Origin: Phytophthora colocasiae
Lineage: Eukaryota > Oomycota > Peronosporomycetes > Peronosporales > Peronosporaceae
Length of the DNA: 64,000 nt
Assembly (NCBI GenBank): GCA_018806915.1
Contig: JAGKQI010000093.1
Span: 930,001-994,000 of the forward strand
Direction of reading: 5' to 3'
A program made the position numbers and the translations under genes. Below are positions 34,639 to 46,611 of this stretch, one piece after another. A model generated the notes under the pieces. It was not told where the DNA came from. It saw only the letters and a list, made by a program, of their open reading frames with translations, and searched no databases. The first letter of the stretch is position 1. Each line of letters begins with the position of its first letter.

Positions 34639-36501
34639 ATGCTGAGCAAAACTATGCTGCGCTCGGGATCCTCCTCGCCTGTGCGTCAAACGCTGTTGCA
34701 CCGCGCATTCGCTACTGCCGGCGCTGACGTGCCCAAGGCAATCGACGGTGTGCGCATCAACCGATACAGTGCCAACGTGACGCAGCCCAAGGCCCGTGGC
34801 GCCTCGCAAGCCATGCTGTACGCCACCGGCATGACGGAGGAAGACATGGACAAGCCGCAGGTGGGAATCGCCTCTATGTGGTGGGAAGGAAACCCGTGCA
34901 ACATGCACCTGCTGGATCTTGCCGGTGAGGTGAAGAAGGGTGTGAACGCCGCGGGTCTCGTGGGTCTGCGTTTCAACACGATCGGTGTGAGTGACGGCAT
35001 CAGTATGGGAACGGACGGTATGAGCTATAGTCTGCAGTCTCGTGACCTGATCGCCGACTCGATCGAGACGGTGATGGGTGGCCAATGGTACGATGCGAAC
35101 ATTTGCATTCCTGGCTGTGACAAGAACATGCCTGGGTGTGTGATCGCTATGGCCCGTGTGAACCGTCCGTCGTTGATGGTGTATGGTGGCACGATCCGTG
35201 CTGGTTGCAGCTCCAAGGGAGAGACTCTGGACGTCGTGTCGGCTTTCCAGGCGTACGGTGAGTACATTGCCGGACGCATCACGGAAGAGGAGCGCCATGA
35301 TATTATCCGCCACGCCTGCCCTGGTGCTGGAGCGTGTGGTGGTATGTACACTGCCAACACGATGGCTACGGCAATCGAGACGCTCGGTCTGAGTCTGCCG
35401 TTTTCGTCGAGTTTTCCTGCTGACTCCCCAGAGAAGCAGAACGAGTGCCTTCACGCTGGCGAGGCCATCAAGGTTCTTCTGGAGAAGGACATTAAGCCTC
35501 TTGACATCCTTAGCCGTGAAGCCTTCGAGAACGCTATCACGGTCACCATGGCTCTGGGTGGCTCCACAAACGCTGTCCTGCACTTGATCGCTATTGCTCG
35601 TGCTGCGAAAATCCCGCTTACCATCAATGACTTCGAGAGAATCAGTGAGCGTGTGCCGTTCCTGGCTGACCTCAAGCCCAGTGGAAAGTTCGTGATGGAG
35701 GACATCCATCGCGTGGGTGGCACACCGGCTGTGTTGAAGTACCTCATGAATCAGGGCTTCATTAATGGCGATTGCCTCACTGTGACTGGTAAGACGCTTG
35801 CGGAAAACCTCGAAAACGTCCCTGATCTCTCGGACAACCACGAAATCATTCACCCCGTTGACCGCCCACTGAAGTCCAGTGGTCACCTTCGTATCCTGCG
35901 TGGTGATCTTGCTCCTGAAGGCTCAGTTGCCAAGATTACTGGCAAGGAAGGCCTTGTCTTCACTGGCTCGGCTAAGGTGTACGACTGTGAAGAGGACATG
36001 ATGGCTGGACTGGAGAATGGCGAGATCACGAAGGGCAGCGTCGTCATCATCCGTTACGAAGGCCCGAAGGGTGGCCCTGGCATGCCGGAGATGCGTAAGT
36101 TTTCCATTGTTCCCCATGCTTGAGCTGTCTTGATTCTGACCGATGTTCTTCGTGTTGATGTTTCAGTTGCACCTACGTCGGCGATCATGGGAGCTGGACT
36201 GGGCAAGGATGTTGCCATGCTCACTGACGGCCGCTTCTCGGGAGGCTCGCACGGCTTTATCATCGGTCACATCACGCCTGAGGCTCAGGTCGGTGGCCCC
36301 ATTGCTCTGGTGAAGAACGGTGACAAGATCACGGTCGACGCGGAGAACAACCGCATTGACCTGGTGGATGTGACTGCGGCCGAGCTGGCGGAGCGTAAGA
36401 AGGAGTGGGTTGCTCCTCCGCTCAAGGCCACTCGCGGCACGTTATACAAGTTCATCAAGAACGTCAAGTCTGCTTCTGAGGGCTGCGTCACGGACGAGTA
36501 A
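34639..36501 (+). CDS. ILV3: Dihydroxyacid dehydratase, copy 1 (mitochondrial)
   Basis: Converts 2,3-dihydroxy-isovalerate and -methylvalerate to the 2-oxo acids of valine and isoleucine synthesis. Exons 34639-36094 and 36167-36501 are joined by a 72-bp intron, giving 596 residues. I chose the ATG at 34639 ([20 protein letters not shown]) because it is the start shared with copy 2 and gives an Arg/Ser-rich mitochondrial presequence; an upstream in-frame ATG at 34501 would add 46 residues. Family signatures are present: [12 protein letters not shown] and [13 protein letters not shown] (iron-sulphur ligands), [10 protein letters not shown], and [21 protein letters not shown] carrying the catalytic Ser. 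TTCATTTTTG at 34431-34440 resembles an oomycete initiator. A tandem copy follows at 37320; the two are mosaics of identical and divergent blocks. Confidence 0.95.
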
Positions 36502-37319
36502 ATGCTACTGGCTGGCGTTGAGCGAGTATCTATCGCTGTGAAATAGTCGAAAGGAAATAGACGTTAGACGATCATGGTGAACAAACTACCAGTGGAGTTT
36601 GCGCATTTACATATCAAGACGGTGTTGGAAATAAGCATGTTGCCTTCAATGCGACCGTTACAGTTGATCAAACAAATGTCAAATTAAGCTCGGTTAAACT
36701 GAGTTGACAATATCCAGTCTAAATATCTGGTTGGAGACTTTCACATGGGTGAAGAACAATTTTAGTAAATGAAGGTGCCAACCTGAAATCCTCCTCAGTA
36801 TCAATTAAGTACCAAACTTACTCAGTGAGAAGCAAGAGGATCTGGGGTCACCACGCGGTAGCCCTAGATCCAGGCCTGGGCGCATTCATGAGTGGAGGGG
36901 ATCTCTTGGTCGAGATCACCTGGACAGCTTGCGTGATCGGCACAGCGGTTAACGCCTAAGATCACGCGAGAACGAAGCGATTATTTGACTGTGCTACAAG
37001 AACTGTGCGAACGAGCTACACTTTAAGACCTGCGCTTGCCTTAAGAAGCATACGACTCAACCCAGACCCGCGGATATTGTTCCAGACTCCACTTGAGGTT
37101 TGGTGACTGCAATCTCGTGGCTGGATATCAATTGAAATGGTGCCTGTGCGCATTCGTTCGTGTGAACCACATAAAACATGTCAATTTATGCTCAGGTTTT
37201 TCGCCAGTCAAATCCTTACGTCCTGTCCCTCGCAACCTTGAAGTGATTGCTCAAACGCCAAAGCAGCAGACATCAACGCTCTCATTCGTGCAGACGCCTT
37301 GGACCCCTCGAACCTCGAG
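36502..37319. other. Intergenic region between the dehydratase copies
   Basis: About 0.8 kb without a supportable gene. It contains an imperfect hairpin near 36840-36875 (GGATCT ... AGATCC) and presumably the 3' end of copy 1 and the promoter of copy 2. I see no repeat shared with the region upstream of copy 1, so the duplicated unit seems to begin near the start codon. Confidence 0.5.
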
Positions 37320-39182
37320 ATGCTGAGCAAAACTATGCTGCGCTCAGGCTCCTCCTCGCCTGTGCGTCAAACACTACTGCACCGCGCATTTTCTACTGCC
37401 GGTGCTGACGTGCCCAAGGCAATCGACGGTGTGCGCATCAACCGATACAGTGCCAACGTGACGCAGCCCAAGGCCCGTGGCGCCTCGCAAGCCATGCTGT
37501 ACGCCACCGGCATGACGGAGGAAGACATGGACAAGCCGCAGGTGGGAATCGCCTCTATGTGGTGGGAAGGAAACCCGTGCAACATGCACCTGCTGGATCT
37601 TGCCGGTGAGGTGAAGAAGGGTGTGAACGCCGCGGGTCTCGTGGGTCTGCGTTTCAACACGATCGGTGTGAGTGACGGCATCAGTATGGGAACGGACGGT
37701 ATGAGCTATAGTCTGCAGTCTCGTGACCTGATCGCCGACTCGATCGAGACGGTGATGGGTGGCCAATGGTACGATGCGAACATTTGCATTCCTGGCTGTG
37801 ACAAGAACATGCCTGGGTGTGTGATCGCTATGGCCCGTGTGAACCGTCCGTCGTTGATGGTGTATGGTGGCACGATCCGTGCTGGATGCACGTCGAAAGG
37901 ACAGTCAATTGACTATGTTTCTGCGTCGGAAGCGTATGGAGCCTATCTGACCAACAAGATCACTGAGGAAGAGCGTCACGATATTATTCGTCATGCATGC
38001 CCTGGTGCTGGAGCGTGTGGCGGCATGTACACTGCGAATACAATGGCTACGGCTATCGAGACTATGGGTTTAAGTCTTCCATACTCTTCCAGCTCTCCTG
38101 CTACCTCCACGGAAAAGCAGGATGAGTGTCAACGCGCTGGAGAAGCTATCAAACTGCTGCTCGAGAAGAATATCCGACCGCTTGATATTCTATGCCGTGA
38201 ATCATTCGAAAACGCTATTACCATCACAATGGCTCTCGGCGGATCGACCAACTCGGTGCTGCATTTGATTGCTATCGCTCGTGCTGCTGGGATTCCGTTG
38301 ACGATTGATGACTTCGAGAAGGTCAGTGAGCGCGTGCCGTTCCTGGCTGATGTCAAACCCAGCGGCCGCTACGTTATGGAGGACATTCACCGTGTTGGCG
38401 GTACCCCAGCCGTGCTGAAGTATCTGATGAAAAAGGGTTACATTAACGGTGATTGCCTCACTGTGACCGGTAAGACACTAGCGGAAAACCTCGAAAACGT
38501 CCCTGATCTCTCGGACAACCACGAAATCATTCACCCCGTTGACCGCCCGCTCAAGTCTAGCGGCCATTTGCGTATCCTGCGTGGTGACTTGGCTCCTGAA
38601 GGTTCAGTTGCCAAGATTACTGGTAAGGAGGGACTTAAATTCACTGGTACGGCCAAGGTGTACGACTGCGAGGAGGACATGCTTGCTGCTGTGGAGAACA
38701 ATGAAATTACGAAGGGCAGCGTCGTCATCATCCGTTACGAAGGCCCGAAGGGTGGCCCTGGCATGCCGGAGATGCGTAAGTTTTCCATTGTTCCCCATGC
38801 TTGAGCTGTCTTGATTCTGACCGATGTTCTTCGTGTTGATGTTTCAGTTGCACCTACGTCGGCGATCATGGGAGCTGGACTGGGCAAGGATGTTGCCATG
38901 CTCACTGACGGCCGCTTTTCGGGAGGCTCGCACGGCTTTATCATCGGTCACATCACACCTGAGGCCCAGGTTGGTGGCCCCATTGCTCTGGTGAAGAACG
39001 GTGACAAGATCACGGTCGACGCGGAGAACAACCGCATTGACCTGGTGGATGTGACTGCGGCCGAGCTGGCGGAGCGTAAGAAGGAGTGGGTTGCTCCTCC
39101 GCTCAAGGCCACTCGCGGCACGTTATACAAGTTCATCAAGAACGTCAAGTCTGCTTCTGAGGGCTGCGTCACGGACGAGTAA
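37320..39182 (+). CDS. ILV3: Dihydroxyacid dehydratase, copy 2 (mitochondrial)
   Basis: Tandem paralogue of the gene at 34639, same direction and same reaction. Exons 37320-38775 and 38848-39182 with a 72-bp intron at the same codon give 596 residues. It starts [20 protein letters not shown] and keeps all signatures ([31 protein letters not shown]). DNA is essentially identical to copy 1 over about 37406-37885 and from about 38715 to the stop, including the intron. From about 37886 to 38480 and 38630 to 38700 it is clearly diverged, with protein changes such as [20 protein letters not shown] against [20 protein letters not shown]. The sharp block edges indicate gene conversion between the copies. 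Both appear functional. Confidence 0.94.
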
Positions 39183-39776
39183 ACGTCACACTGCCGAACA
39201 GAATCTCATCACATGCTACTCAGGACCAAGCATCCAAGGACTGCAGGGAAAATGTGGAGTTGACTATGAGATTTTTTAATTAATACAAGGATCGATGCAA
39301 CTTGGCTAGAAGTGCTTAGTTTCTTTACGAGATTTCCAAACTTGACAGAGCACGACGAAGTAACTTCCACAACGTGTCGGGTGGCGTAGTTGACGGCGGT
39401 ACCGGTGACACTGAAAGATGTGAACAATTTTTTCTCAAAACTGAAGAATTTGCGGAAAGGTTTCCAAAATGGGAGAACCATTTCTTGAAAACGTCACCCA
39501 AGCAATCATAACGGACATAGGTGACAGAGGCCTACGAGCTTTTTTTTCGGTGACAAGACTCGGATTCATGGTGAATATACCATTGTTATTACGGATATGC
39601 CATCACTCATTTGAACTTCAATAAGGACTGAAGGTTGTCACAATGCGTGACACCTTCACACGATTAAAATGTGAAGATGAGCGGATACATCAACAGGCTT
39701 AACAAGTGAAAACGCTTTCGTAATCTACCAACTAAAACAGAACTGTACGGGTTGTCCCCCCGTACAAGACTGCTTT
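39183..39776. other. Intergenic, convergent 3' ends
   Basis: 594 bp between the dehydratase stop and the FYVE gene stop. It is AT-rich with no supportable gene. It presumably holds both 3' untranslated regions. Confidence 0.5.
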
Positions 39777-42350
39777 CTACTGCGAGCCACCGGTCGCTAG
39801 TTGCTGCTGCGTGTGGTAAGACTTAAGCAGTAGTTTCCGCATGCGCTCTTGGGCCTCGTAGTAACCTGCACTCCGCTCACCAGGTCGTGTAGAATTCGCC
39901 GTCTGATTCAGGTTAACAGTTGAAGGCGTAGCCATCGGAGGCATTTCATCCTCCACAATTTCGTAAACGCGGCCAACCAATGCCTCCGATTGAGCACTAT
40001 TCTCTTTGCCATTGTTGTTCCCTCGAGCCGTGGAGCCGTTGCTATTTGGTCGGTCAAAAAGCATCGCTGGGTGCATTGGGGTTGGTGGTGGAGCTCGTTT
40101 CGTGAAGTCGGCCTCTTCGGTACTGTTGTTGCTACCATTAGCGCTGCTGTTGTTCTTGATAACAATGTTCCGCTCCATCGTGGTGACAGCGAGAGTTGCA
40201 AGGCGCTCCATGGTGAATGCACAACTTGCTCCAAGTGTGTCACGTTTGGCAAAGTCGGCAACACAGACGTAACCGAGCTTTTTCCCCGTGCGCGAGTAGA
40301 TTGGGCACCCGGCGAAGAATCGAATGGCCGGGAGTGATCGCAGCGAGAAGAACTTGAGTGCCTGCTTGTCGACACTGGCGTCCAGGACGATGGTAGGCGT
40401 TGATCCCATGATCTTTTCGATAAAGATGGAGAGTTCACTATCGAGACCCGATTTTTCATCGACGCCAACAGCAGAACGGATAAAGTTGTCCTTGTCGTCG
40501 ATGATCGAGACTGAAGCAATTGGGCAGTTGAGCGTCTGGCACGCCAACTCACACAGGAGGTCGAACATGTTGCTGTTACTTCCTGTCGAGCGCTTCTTCT
40601 GTTCCATAGCACAAAGCTGCGTCTTCAAACAGCGCTCGTCAATGAAGTCGTCGTATTCTTCAGTTGGTGTGCCCAAACAGGTCGTCATAGGGTGCACCAC
40701 TGCCGTAACTTCGTTGATGGGGGAATCGCTTGTTTCTGGGGTGTTCGTGGAGATAGTATACTCATTGAAGGGTTCACCGGACGATGTCACTGGACCATCA
40801 ACATTGTTGTTGTTGTCGTTGCCGCTACCTGTAAATGAGCTCTGTGATGCTCCATACGGAGGAACCAAATCCGAGGTGGTGCTGTGGCTGTAGCTATCTT
40901 CATGGTTTGTTTGATTGTTCTCGGTATATGAAGACCGAGTAAAAGACGAGGAACTGCTCGGTAAACCGACGTTGCTGAGGCTGCGTGCACGCACAAGGTG
41001 GTCGAATACGTTGGTTTTAGCTAGTCGCTTGAGAGGAGTCGTGCGGGCTCGGATCGAGCAAACTTTGCACAGGCGAAGCTTCGAGTAGCCAATTGCAGGC
41101 AAGTCAATCGTCTCAACGGTTGAGCAATCCGAGCACACGACTTCACCGCAGCGTCGGCAATGGTGTTTACGACGCAGGGCGTGGAAATTACGCGTACACA
41201 GGTTGCAGGTGGTGCGCTCATTATTCTTGACCCACGTTGCTCGCTGGATATATAACTGGCTGCTCATACGCAGATCTTCGACAATTCCCTGCAGCTTATT
41301 GAGACAGCTCAGTAGAATGGCACTGACCATTGGCGCATGTTTGGAAGGGAAGCTGCCGCACACAATAACTTCCGTCTCGTCCTCGGAAACCTTGCGCCAG
41401 AATACGCCCAGTTTCGTGAGTGTCGTCCGCTCCACGTGGTGAGTATCCTTTAGTCCCATACAGCCTACTCGCTCCCCATCGGCCGACGTGAAACACCAGA
41501 CATGCACGCGCTCACGTGGTTCAGAATTGGGAACGTACGCCAAAGAAAGGTAGTCCACAAGGCACACGTCACGCTTGCCTGAAAGGCCAGTCTCGAAAGC
41601 TGCCCACTTGACGGTCAACATCTCTTCGGCTTGCTCGCCTAGTCCGTCAGCAGCAGCGGCAGCCTCTTCCTTCAAACGTTCTTCGGTGTTGGAACTGCCG
41701 CATTCCGACGTCAATTTGCCCGAGGGGGTGTCAACAGAGCTGGTTTCCGAGTTACGACGCTGGCATGAGTCATTTTGGTCTGCTCCTTTATCCCAAACGC
41801 TAGCACGCCTCCCTTCACCTTCGCACTGACCGTTTTCGGCATTGTTATCTGCATTCTCTCCACTGCCACTTCCTTCGGGTTGACTGTTCGAGCGAGTAGC
41901 ACGATCTTGCTGGTGCCCTACGTCAACGGAACTGGTGCTAGTGGACATGGAGCTTTCGTTGGCATCCATAGGCTTCATAACATTGTGGAGGATGAGAGTG
42001 TCGACGTAGTATTTGCCGAAGCACTTCCGCATGAACTCGCGCCAGCTCTCCGAATTGGTATTGGCGATGACCTGGTTGACTTCATGTTCCTGACAGCGCA
42101 GTACTGTAGCTGCACGCACAAGTCGGTAAGACACCGACATGTTGCTCGTATCCTTACGGATCTGGGTGCCGTCCTTCTCGGGAGGGACATATCGCCACTG
42201 GTCATTAAAAGACTGGTTCAAACTTGCAAGTGCGTTTGCCTTGGCCAACCGATAGAGCTTATCGTTCTTGAACTTGGCCAGAGGGAGACTCCGAAAGAAA
42301 TCGGTTCGCAATGGGAACCCCGCGTGGTTGTTCGCGTACCCGTGGTTCAT
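39777..42350 (-). CDS. FYVE zinc-finger and GAF domain protein, oomycete type
   Basis: One exon of 857 residues, ATG at 42350 (MNHGYANNHAGFPL). Residues about 50-120 and 245-365 resemble the START-like lipid-binding fold common in oomycete FYVE proteins, split here by a Ser/Asn/Glu-rich insert. The FYVE finger is at about 375-435: CNLCTRNF, RRKHHCRRCGEVVC (the R(R/K)HHCR core that binds phosphatidylinositol 3-phosphate) and LRLCKVC. A low-complexity stretch follows. A GAF-like domain spans about 590-725 (CPIASVSIIDDKDNFIRSAVG, FFAGCPIYSRTGKKLGYVCV). The tail is Asn/Ser-rich. A role at endosomal membranes is inferred from the finger. START-FYVE-GAF proteins are a known expanded oomycete group. 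Confidence 0.9.
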   Translation of the reverse strand: MNHGYANNHAGFPLRTDFFRSLPLAKFKNDKLYRLAKANALASLNQSFNDQWRYVPPEKDGTQIRKDTSNMSVSYRLVRAATVLRCQEHEVNQVIANTNSESWREFMRKCFGKYYVDTLILHNVMKPMDANESSMSTSTSSVDVGHQQDRATRSNSQPEGSGSGENADNNAENGQCEGEGRRASVWDKGADQNDSCQRRNSETSSVDTPSGKLTSECGSSNTEERLKEEAAAAADGLGEQAEEMLTVKWAAFETGLSGKRDVCLVDYLSLAYVPNSEPRERVHVWCFTSADGERVGCMGLKDTHHVERTTLTKLGVFWRKVSEDETEVIVCGSFPSKHAPMVSAILLSCLNKLQGIVEDLRMSSQLYIQRATWVKNNERTTCNLCTRNFHALRRKHHCRRCGEVVCSDCSTVETIDLPAIGYSKLRLCKVCSIRARTTPLKRLAKTNVFDHLVRARSLSNVGLPSSSSSFTRSSYTENNQTNHEDSYSHSTTSDLVPPYGASQSSFTGSGNDNNNNVDGPVTSSGEPFNEYTISTNTPETSDSPINEVTAVVHPMTTCLGTPTEEYDDFIDERCLKTQLCAMEQKKRSTGSNSNMFDLLCELACQTLNCPIASVSIIDDKDNFIRSAVGVDEKSGLDSELSIFIEKIMGSTPTIVLDASVDKQALKFFSLRSLPAIRFFAGCPIYSRTGKKLGYVCVADFAKRDTLGASCAFTMERLATLAVTTMERNIVIKNNSSANGSNNSTEEADFTKRAPPPTPMHPAMLFDRPNSNGSTARGNNNGKENSAQSEALVGRVYEIVEDEMPPMATPSTVNLNQTANSTRPGERSAGYYEAQERMRKLLLKSYHTQQQLATGGSQ

Positions 42351-44484
42351 GTTTCAAAGAGGTCGCTACAAGGCTGGAACTGCTGCTTGGACCTAAAATC
42401 GATAATCAGGTATGTACGTACGTCGAGCTCCGGAGGTGCGAGATGTTCAGAGCAAATGCCGCAATGAGATCGAGGTCGTTTCACGCCAGCCCTCGCAGGG
42501 AGGTGAACACCAGCAAGCGACCGAACACAAGGAGAAAAAGCTTCCTCCATGAGGCGGAGGACTATGCAAACTACCCACACGACTGCTCGGAAACGGCCGC
42601 CGCAGAAACACCATTACAAAACGCCATGCCGTTTTCTACGTGTTCAAGTTGGAAGCAACCGCAGAAAACTCAATGGCGGAATACGGAAGAGAAGAACGAT
42701 GGAGGAATCCTGGAACGGAAAAGCGCGTTAGTGTGGATGGGGCAGCGATTGACTCGGTTGCCGATCAAAACGTATTGACCTACAGCCCAGTTCCGGACGT
42801 CGCTGTGACGTCAAACAGTCAACGTACTGTGGAAATGTCGGCGTTAGCATCGTCGTCCAGTCCGACAAGTTCAAGCTGAGCCCTCCAAGAAGGGTGCTTG
42901 TTGGTCCATCGTTGACTCAGGCAGGTTCCGGATCTCGTCACCAACGAAGATGCGCGTTGGTGTTTGGCTCGAAGGAATTAAATGTTGTTTCGAGAAAGCA
43001 ATGAACAAAGTAGAGAGGAGCACGTCAGACAATTAAAGCGATGCAATGCACCAGTTCATCCAGGGAGCTGCACCCATGCAATGTGTGAAGCTACATTTCA
43101 GAGGCCGTGCTCTCTGAACTTTATGGTTTCACTTTAATAGAGCTCTTTGCGCCGACAGTTCCTGTCTTCGTGCTGGATCGTTCTCTCGTGTGCAATGCCG
43201 ATAATAGCGAGATGTTACCACAGTGCCGATCCTGCGCCGTTGCAGATACATGCAGCTGTGTGCATCTTAGTGGCGCAGTTAATTAAACAAAAGGATCGAC
43301 AATCGGCAGCAACGATGCTAACATGTATTTGCGACTCTCGTTTCGCTTGACTATTGTGCTCGCTACCTACCTCAATTAGAGGACTCAACAGTCGTTTCTG
43401 GCAACTGCACGCACACTGTACAGCTCGTCCGCATCGCAGCGACGAGCACACTTAGCGTTGCTCAGCATTAATCCTTCAGCTTTAAAAGCCCGCAGCCATT
43501 TCGGGGAGGCAAATTGCGTCACATCATCACTTCGACTGGTGCAAAGTTGCACCAGTAGGCTCAGAATTGTCAGATATAACTCCTTCAAGGAGTCCTATGC
43601 ACTTCCCACAGAGCAATGGTGGCATGAGTGCTAGCTACGATTTGAAAACAGGGCGAATGGCATGATCGCTGCCAGGCTGGCAGTGAGGCAGCTTCAACAT
43701 GTACCGTACCAATCTCGGTGCGCAAAAAACGCGAAAGCTGATTGCAATTCCTACGCGAAGATGAAAGCTCCCCCAATGGAGTAATCGCTGAATATCGATC
43801 TCACAGACATTTAGCGAGTGCTCAATACCTGGAAGGCTTCCAGTGGAAGCTTGTTTCCGCATTGCGTCAACCAACATGCGCAAGGACCTGAGCAGCTCAT
43901 CTCTCGTAGACAGAGAGGTGCTTCCCCGTGGCAACTTACCGCTGTACCAGTATCAAGTTGATGATCAATATATGCTTGGTTGCACTGCGGAAGTTGCGAT
44001 ACAGTTGGATCGATCTGCCACCAATACAGTGGAGCTTTCTCATCAAGTTAGCACGCCCCACCGATTCGTTGCGAGCGCAACAACCAAAGCCCTTGTAGTC
44101 TCCAGACTTGGAGCCCAGTAGCCCTCCCCCCACTCCTTGCAACCCCAGCTCGTTCCTTAAGGCGCTTTTTGCCAAGTGGTTCCTCTCCTGCTCGTCCCGG
44201 TGATTTGCAAACAAGCTCTGATTAGCGTCGTTGACACTTCAACTTGTTTAACGAACCGGCTATGTGTAAATATGGCAATTTTATTTACAATCTAGCCTAA
44301 AATACTCCCATCCTATTGGTCCACTCAATGCGACTCGTAAAAGTTCAACTCGGACTGCATCCTGTCGGCGCTCGACGTGCGTCAGCAGATCAAAAACAAA
44401 TTCCTCACTAGCGATTCTGCTCTCCAACGCCCAAGCGACTTCTCTGCTCTTCACGCTATCTTTAAGTTTATCCAGTACTGGCCA
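42351..44484. other. Intergenic region, no well-supported gene
   Basis: 2.1 kb between divergent genes. Short open frames exist on both strands. On the minus strand, pieces in 44210-43390 (GRANLMRKLHCIGGR, DELLRSLRMLVDAMRKQAST, LFLRTEIG-like, SDDVTQFASPKWLRAFKAEG) could be exons of a small gene. However, they lack a clear ATG and I could not join them with confidence. A reversed CCAAT (ATTGG, 44315-44319) lies 165 bp before the ligase start. Confidence 0.4.
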
Positions 44485-46611
44485 ATGCTCGCTCGTCGTC
44501 TGCTTCGTGCTGCGTCTGCTCGCTCCAAAGTCCTGCGTCGTCCTGGACTTTTGTCTGCGTCAACATCCCCACTCAACTTCCGCTCCTTCTCTATGATCGT
44601 GCACGAATCACCGCATCCGGAGGTGACAATCCCTAACAAGACCATCTGGGATATTGTCGGGGACCAATTGAACGTCCACGCGGACAAACCTGCCTTTATC
44701 GACGGCGTCACGCACGAGAAAATCACGTTCAGAGAGCTCCACGAACGTGCCAGGAGGTTCGCCATCGCTCTCTCTAAAGACGGCGTCAAGAAGGGAGATG
44801 TACGTGACTGTAATATAGTTACAGAGACTTCCTTAGTCCTAACAGGTGTGATTTTTTGTAGGCGGTCATTCTGCACTCGTTTAACTGCTTGGACTACCCC
44901 ACGGCGGTGCTTGGTACGTTCGTTTGAATACTAATGTTAAACCGGTGAGATTGCTGACAGTGGATTCTGTTCTGGTGATGTAGCGCTGACTTCGCTAGGC
45001 GCAGTTTGCTCTCCAGCATCGCCTATGTTCCTGCCGGACGAGCTGGCTGTGCAGATTAAGGCGTCGAAGGCCAAGTACATCATCACACACAAGGAGTTGG
45101 AGAAGACGGCGATTGAGGCAGCTAAACTGTGCAATGTCGACAAGAAGTTTATTTACACGATGGGCCACGGTGAGGTGTCTGAGGAAGGTCTCCAAAGCAT
45201 TGAGTAAGTGTCTTTTTACTGTTACAGAAGGAATATCAGCCACGATACTGATCATTTTTGCGCGTGGTGATTTAGCGAGCTTGTCAAGCACGACGACGAC
45301 TTTCACTTCGAGAAAATCGATCCGGAAAGCAATGTTATGTTGCCGTTCTCGAGTGGAACTACTGGAGTTCCAAAGGGAGTTGCATTGAGCGCAAGGAACC
45401 TGCTGTCCAACGCGTTGCAGGTCGACCACGTCGAAGATTTGTGCGGATACTCGCTAGGGCTTTTGCCGTTCTTCCACATCTACGGTATGATGCTGCTTCA
45501 CTTGTCGATGTACCAGGGTGCCGCGAAGGTGATCCTTCCTCGCTTCGAGCCTGAAACGTTCCTGAATGCCTTGTCCACCTATAAGGTAAGTGTATACTTC
45601 AAAAATATTCCAGATTTCGTTGCAGTACCTCACCGTTATCGACCGTGTAGATCCGAGCTGCGCACATTGCTCCACCAGTGGCTCTTTTCCTTGCTCACCA
45701 CCCTCTCGTCGAGAAATATGATATCTCAGCAACGGAGTTCCTTGTGTCCGGTGGTGCTCCCATGGGAAAAGAAGTGGAGAAGCTTGTCAAGGACCGACTG
45801 AAGGTCACCGTGAAGCAAGCTTATGGCATGACTGAAGCTTCACCCGCAGTCAACTACGCAGAGGACGCCTATCGGAAGCCGGTGCGTGGAATCAAAAGAG
45901 ACTGAACGTCGCTCAAGAATGACTAACGAAACTTGTTTTTGAAAATAGGGAAGCGTTGGTCGCTTGTTGCCGAATACCCAGCTTCGTGTGAAGTGCACTG
46001 CCACCGACAAGGACCTCGGCATTGGCGAGCATGGCGAGTTGTTGTACAAGGGACCCCAGGTCATGATCGGCTACTCCAACAACGCCGAAGCGAACAAGAA
46101 CGTATTTACTGAGGACCGCTTCTTGCGCACTGGTGATATCGGCTTCATTGATGATGACGGCTTCGTGTTCATTGTCGATCGCGTTAAGGAGCTGATCAAG
46201 TACAAGGGCCATCAGGTGGCGCCTGCTGAGCTGGAGGACGTGCTGAATAACCACCCGCAGATCTCGGATGCGTGCTGTGTCCGAGGCAAGGACGCGTTCG
46301 GAGAGGAAATCCCGAAGGCGTACGTGGTGCTTAAGGACTCGACAAACGCTGCTGGACTCACCGAAGAGGAAGTGATGGACTTCGTAGCCTCGAAGGTTGC
46401 ACCTTTCAAGAAAGTGCGTCAGGTTGAGTTCATCGACGCCATCCCGAAGAGCGCCACCGGCAAGATCCTGCGACGCGAACTCCAGGTTTTCGAGAACCAG
46501 AACAATCAGAAGGGAATGCAGCGTAGGGAAATCGAGTTAGCATCTATGCAATTAATCATCGTAGTATCAAAGAAAACTATTCATCAACGTGAAACGAAAC
46601 CAGATCCTTAG
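44485..46611 (+). CDS. 4-coumarate-CoA ligase-like / acyl-CoA synthetase
   Basis: An ANL-family enzyme that activates a carboxylic acid with ATP and joins it to CoA. Six exons by GT-AG: 44485-44799, 44862-44913, 44984-45203, 45276-45585, 45651-45881 and 45949-46611; they keep frame and give 596 residues. ATG at 44485 opens an Arg-rich, presequence-like N-terminus (MLARRLLRAASARSK); an earlier ATG at 44377 is possible. Motifs: LPFSSGTTGVPKGVALS (ATP-binding loop), LPFFHIYGM, KQAYGMTEASP, FLRTGDIGFIDDDGF, VDRVKELIKYKG and KSATGKILRREL with the catalytic Lys. About 32 residues follow that motif, longer than usual, and the stop overlaps the stop of the opposite gene by three bases. The substrate cannot be told from sequence. 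Confidence 0.9.

Noticed and set aside
34600..35886. 428-residue open frame on the minus strand inside dihydroxyacid dehydratase copy 1
   Set aside because: It is antisense to a clear conserved enzyme. The composition (His, Arg, Thr) is that of a shadow frame, and a similar but shorter shadow occurs in copy 2.
36840..36880. tRNA-like hairpin
   Set aside because: One long stem only; no cloverleaf arms or TTCGA box.
43385..44214. Possible multi-exon minus-strand gene
   Set aside because: The pieces are open but lack a clear ATG, consistent splice sites and recognisable domains. Recorded only in the intergenic entry.
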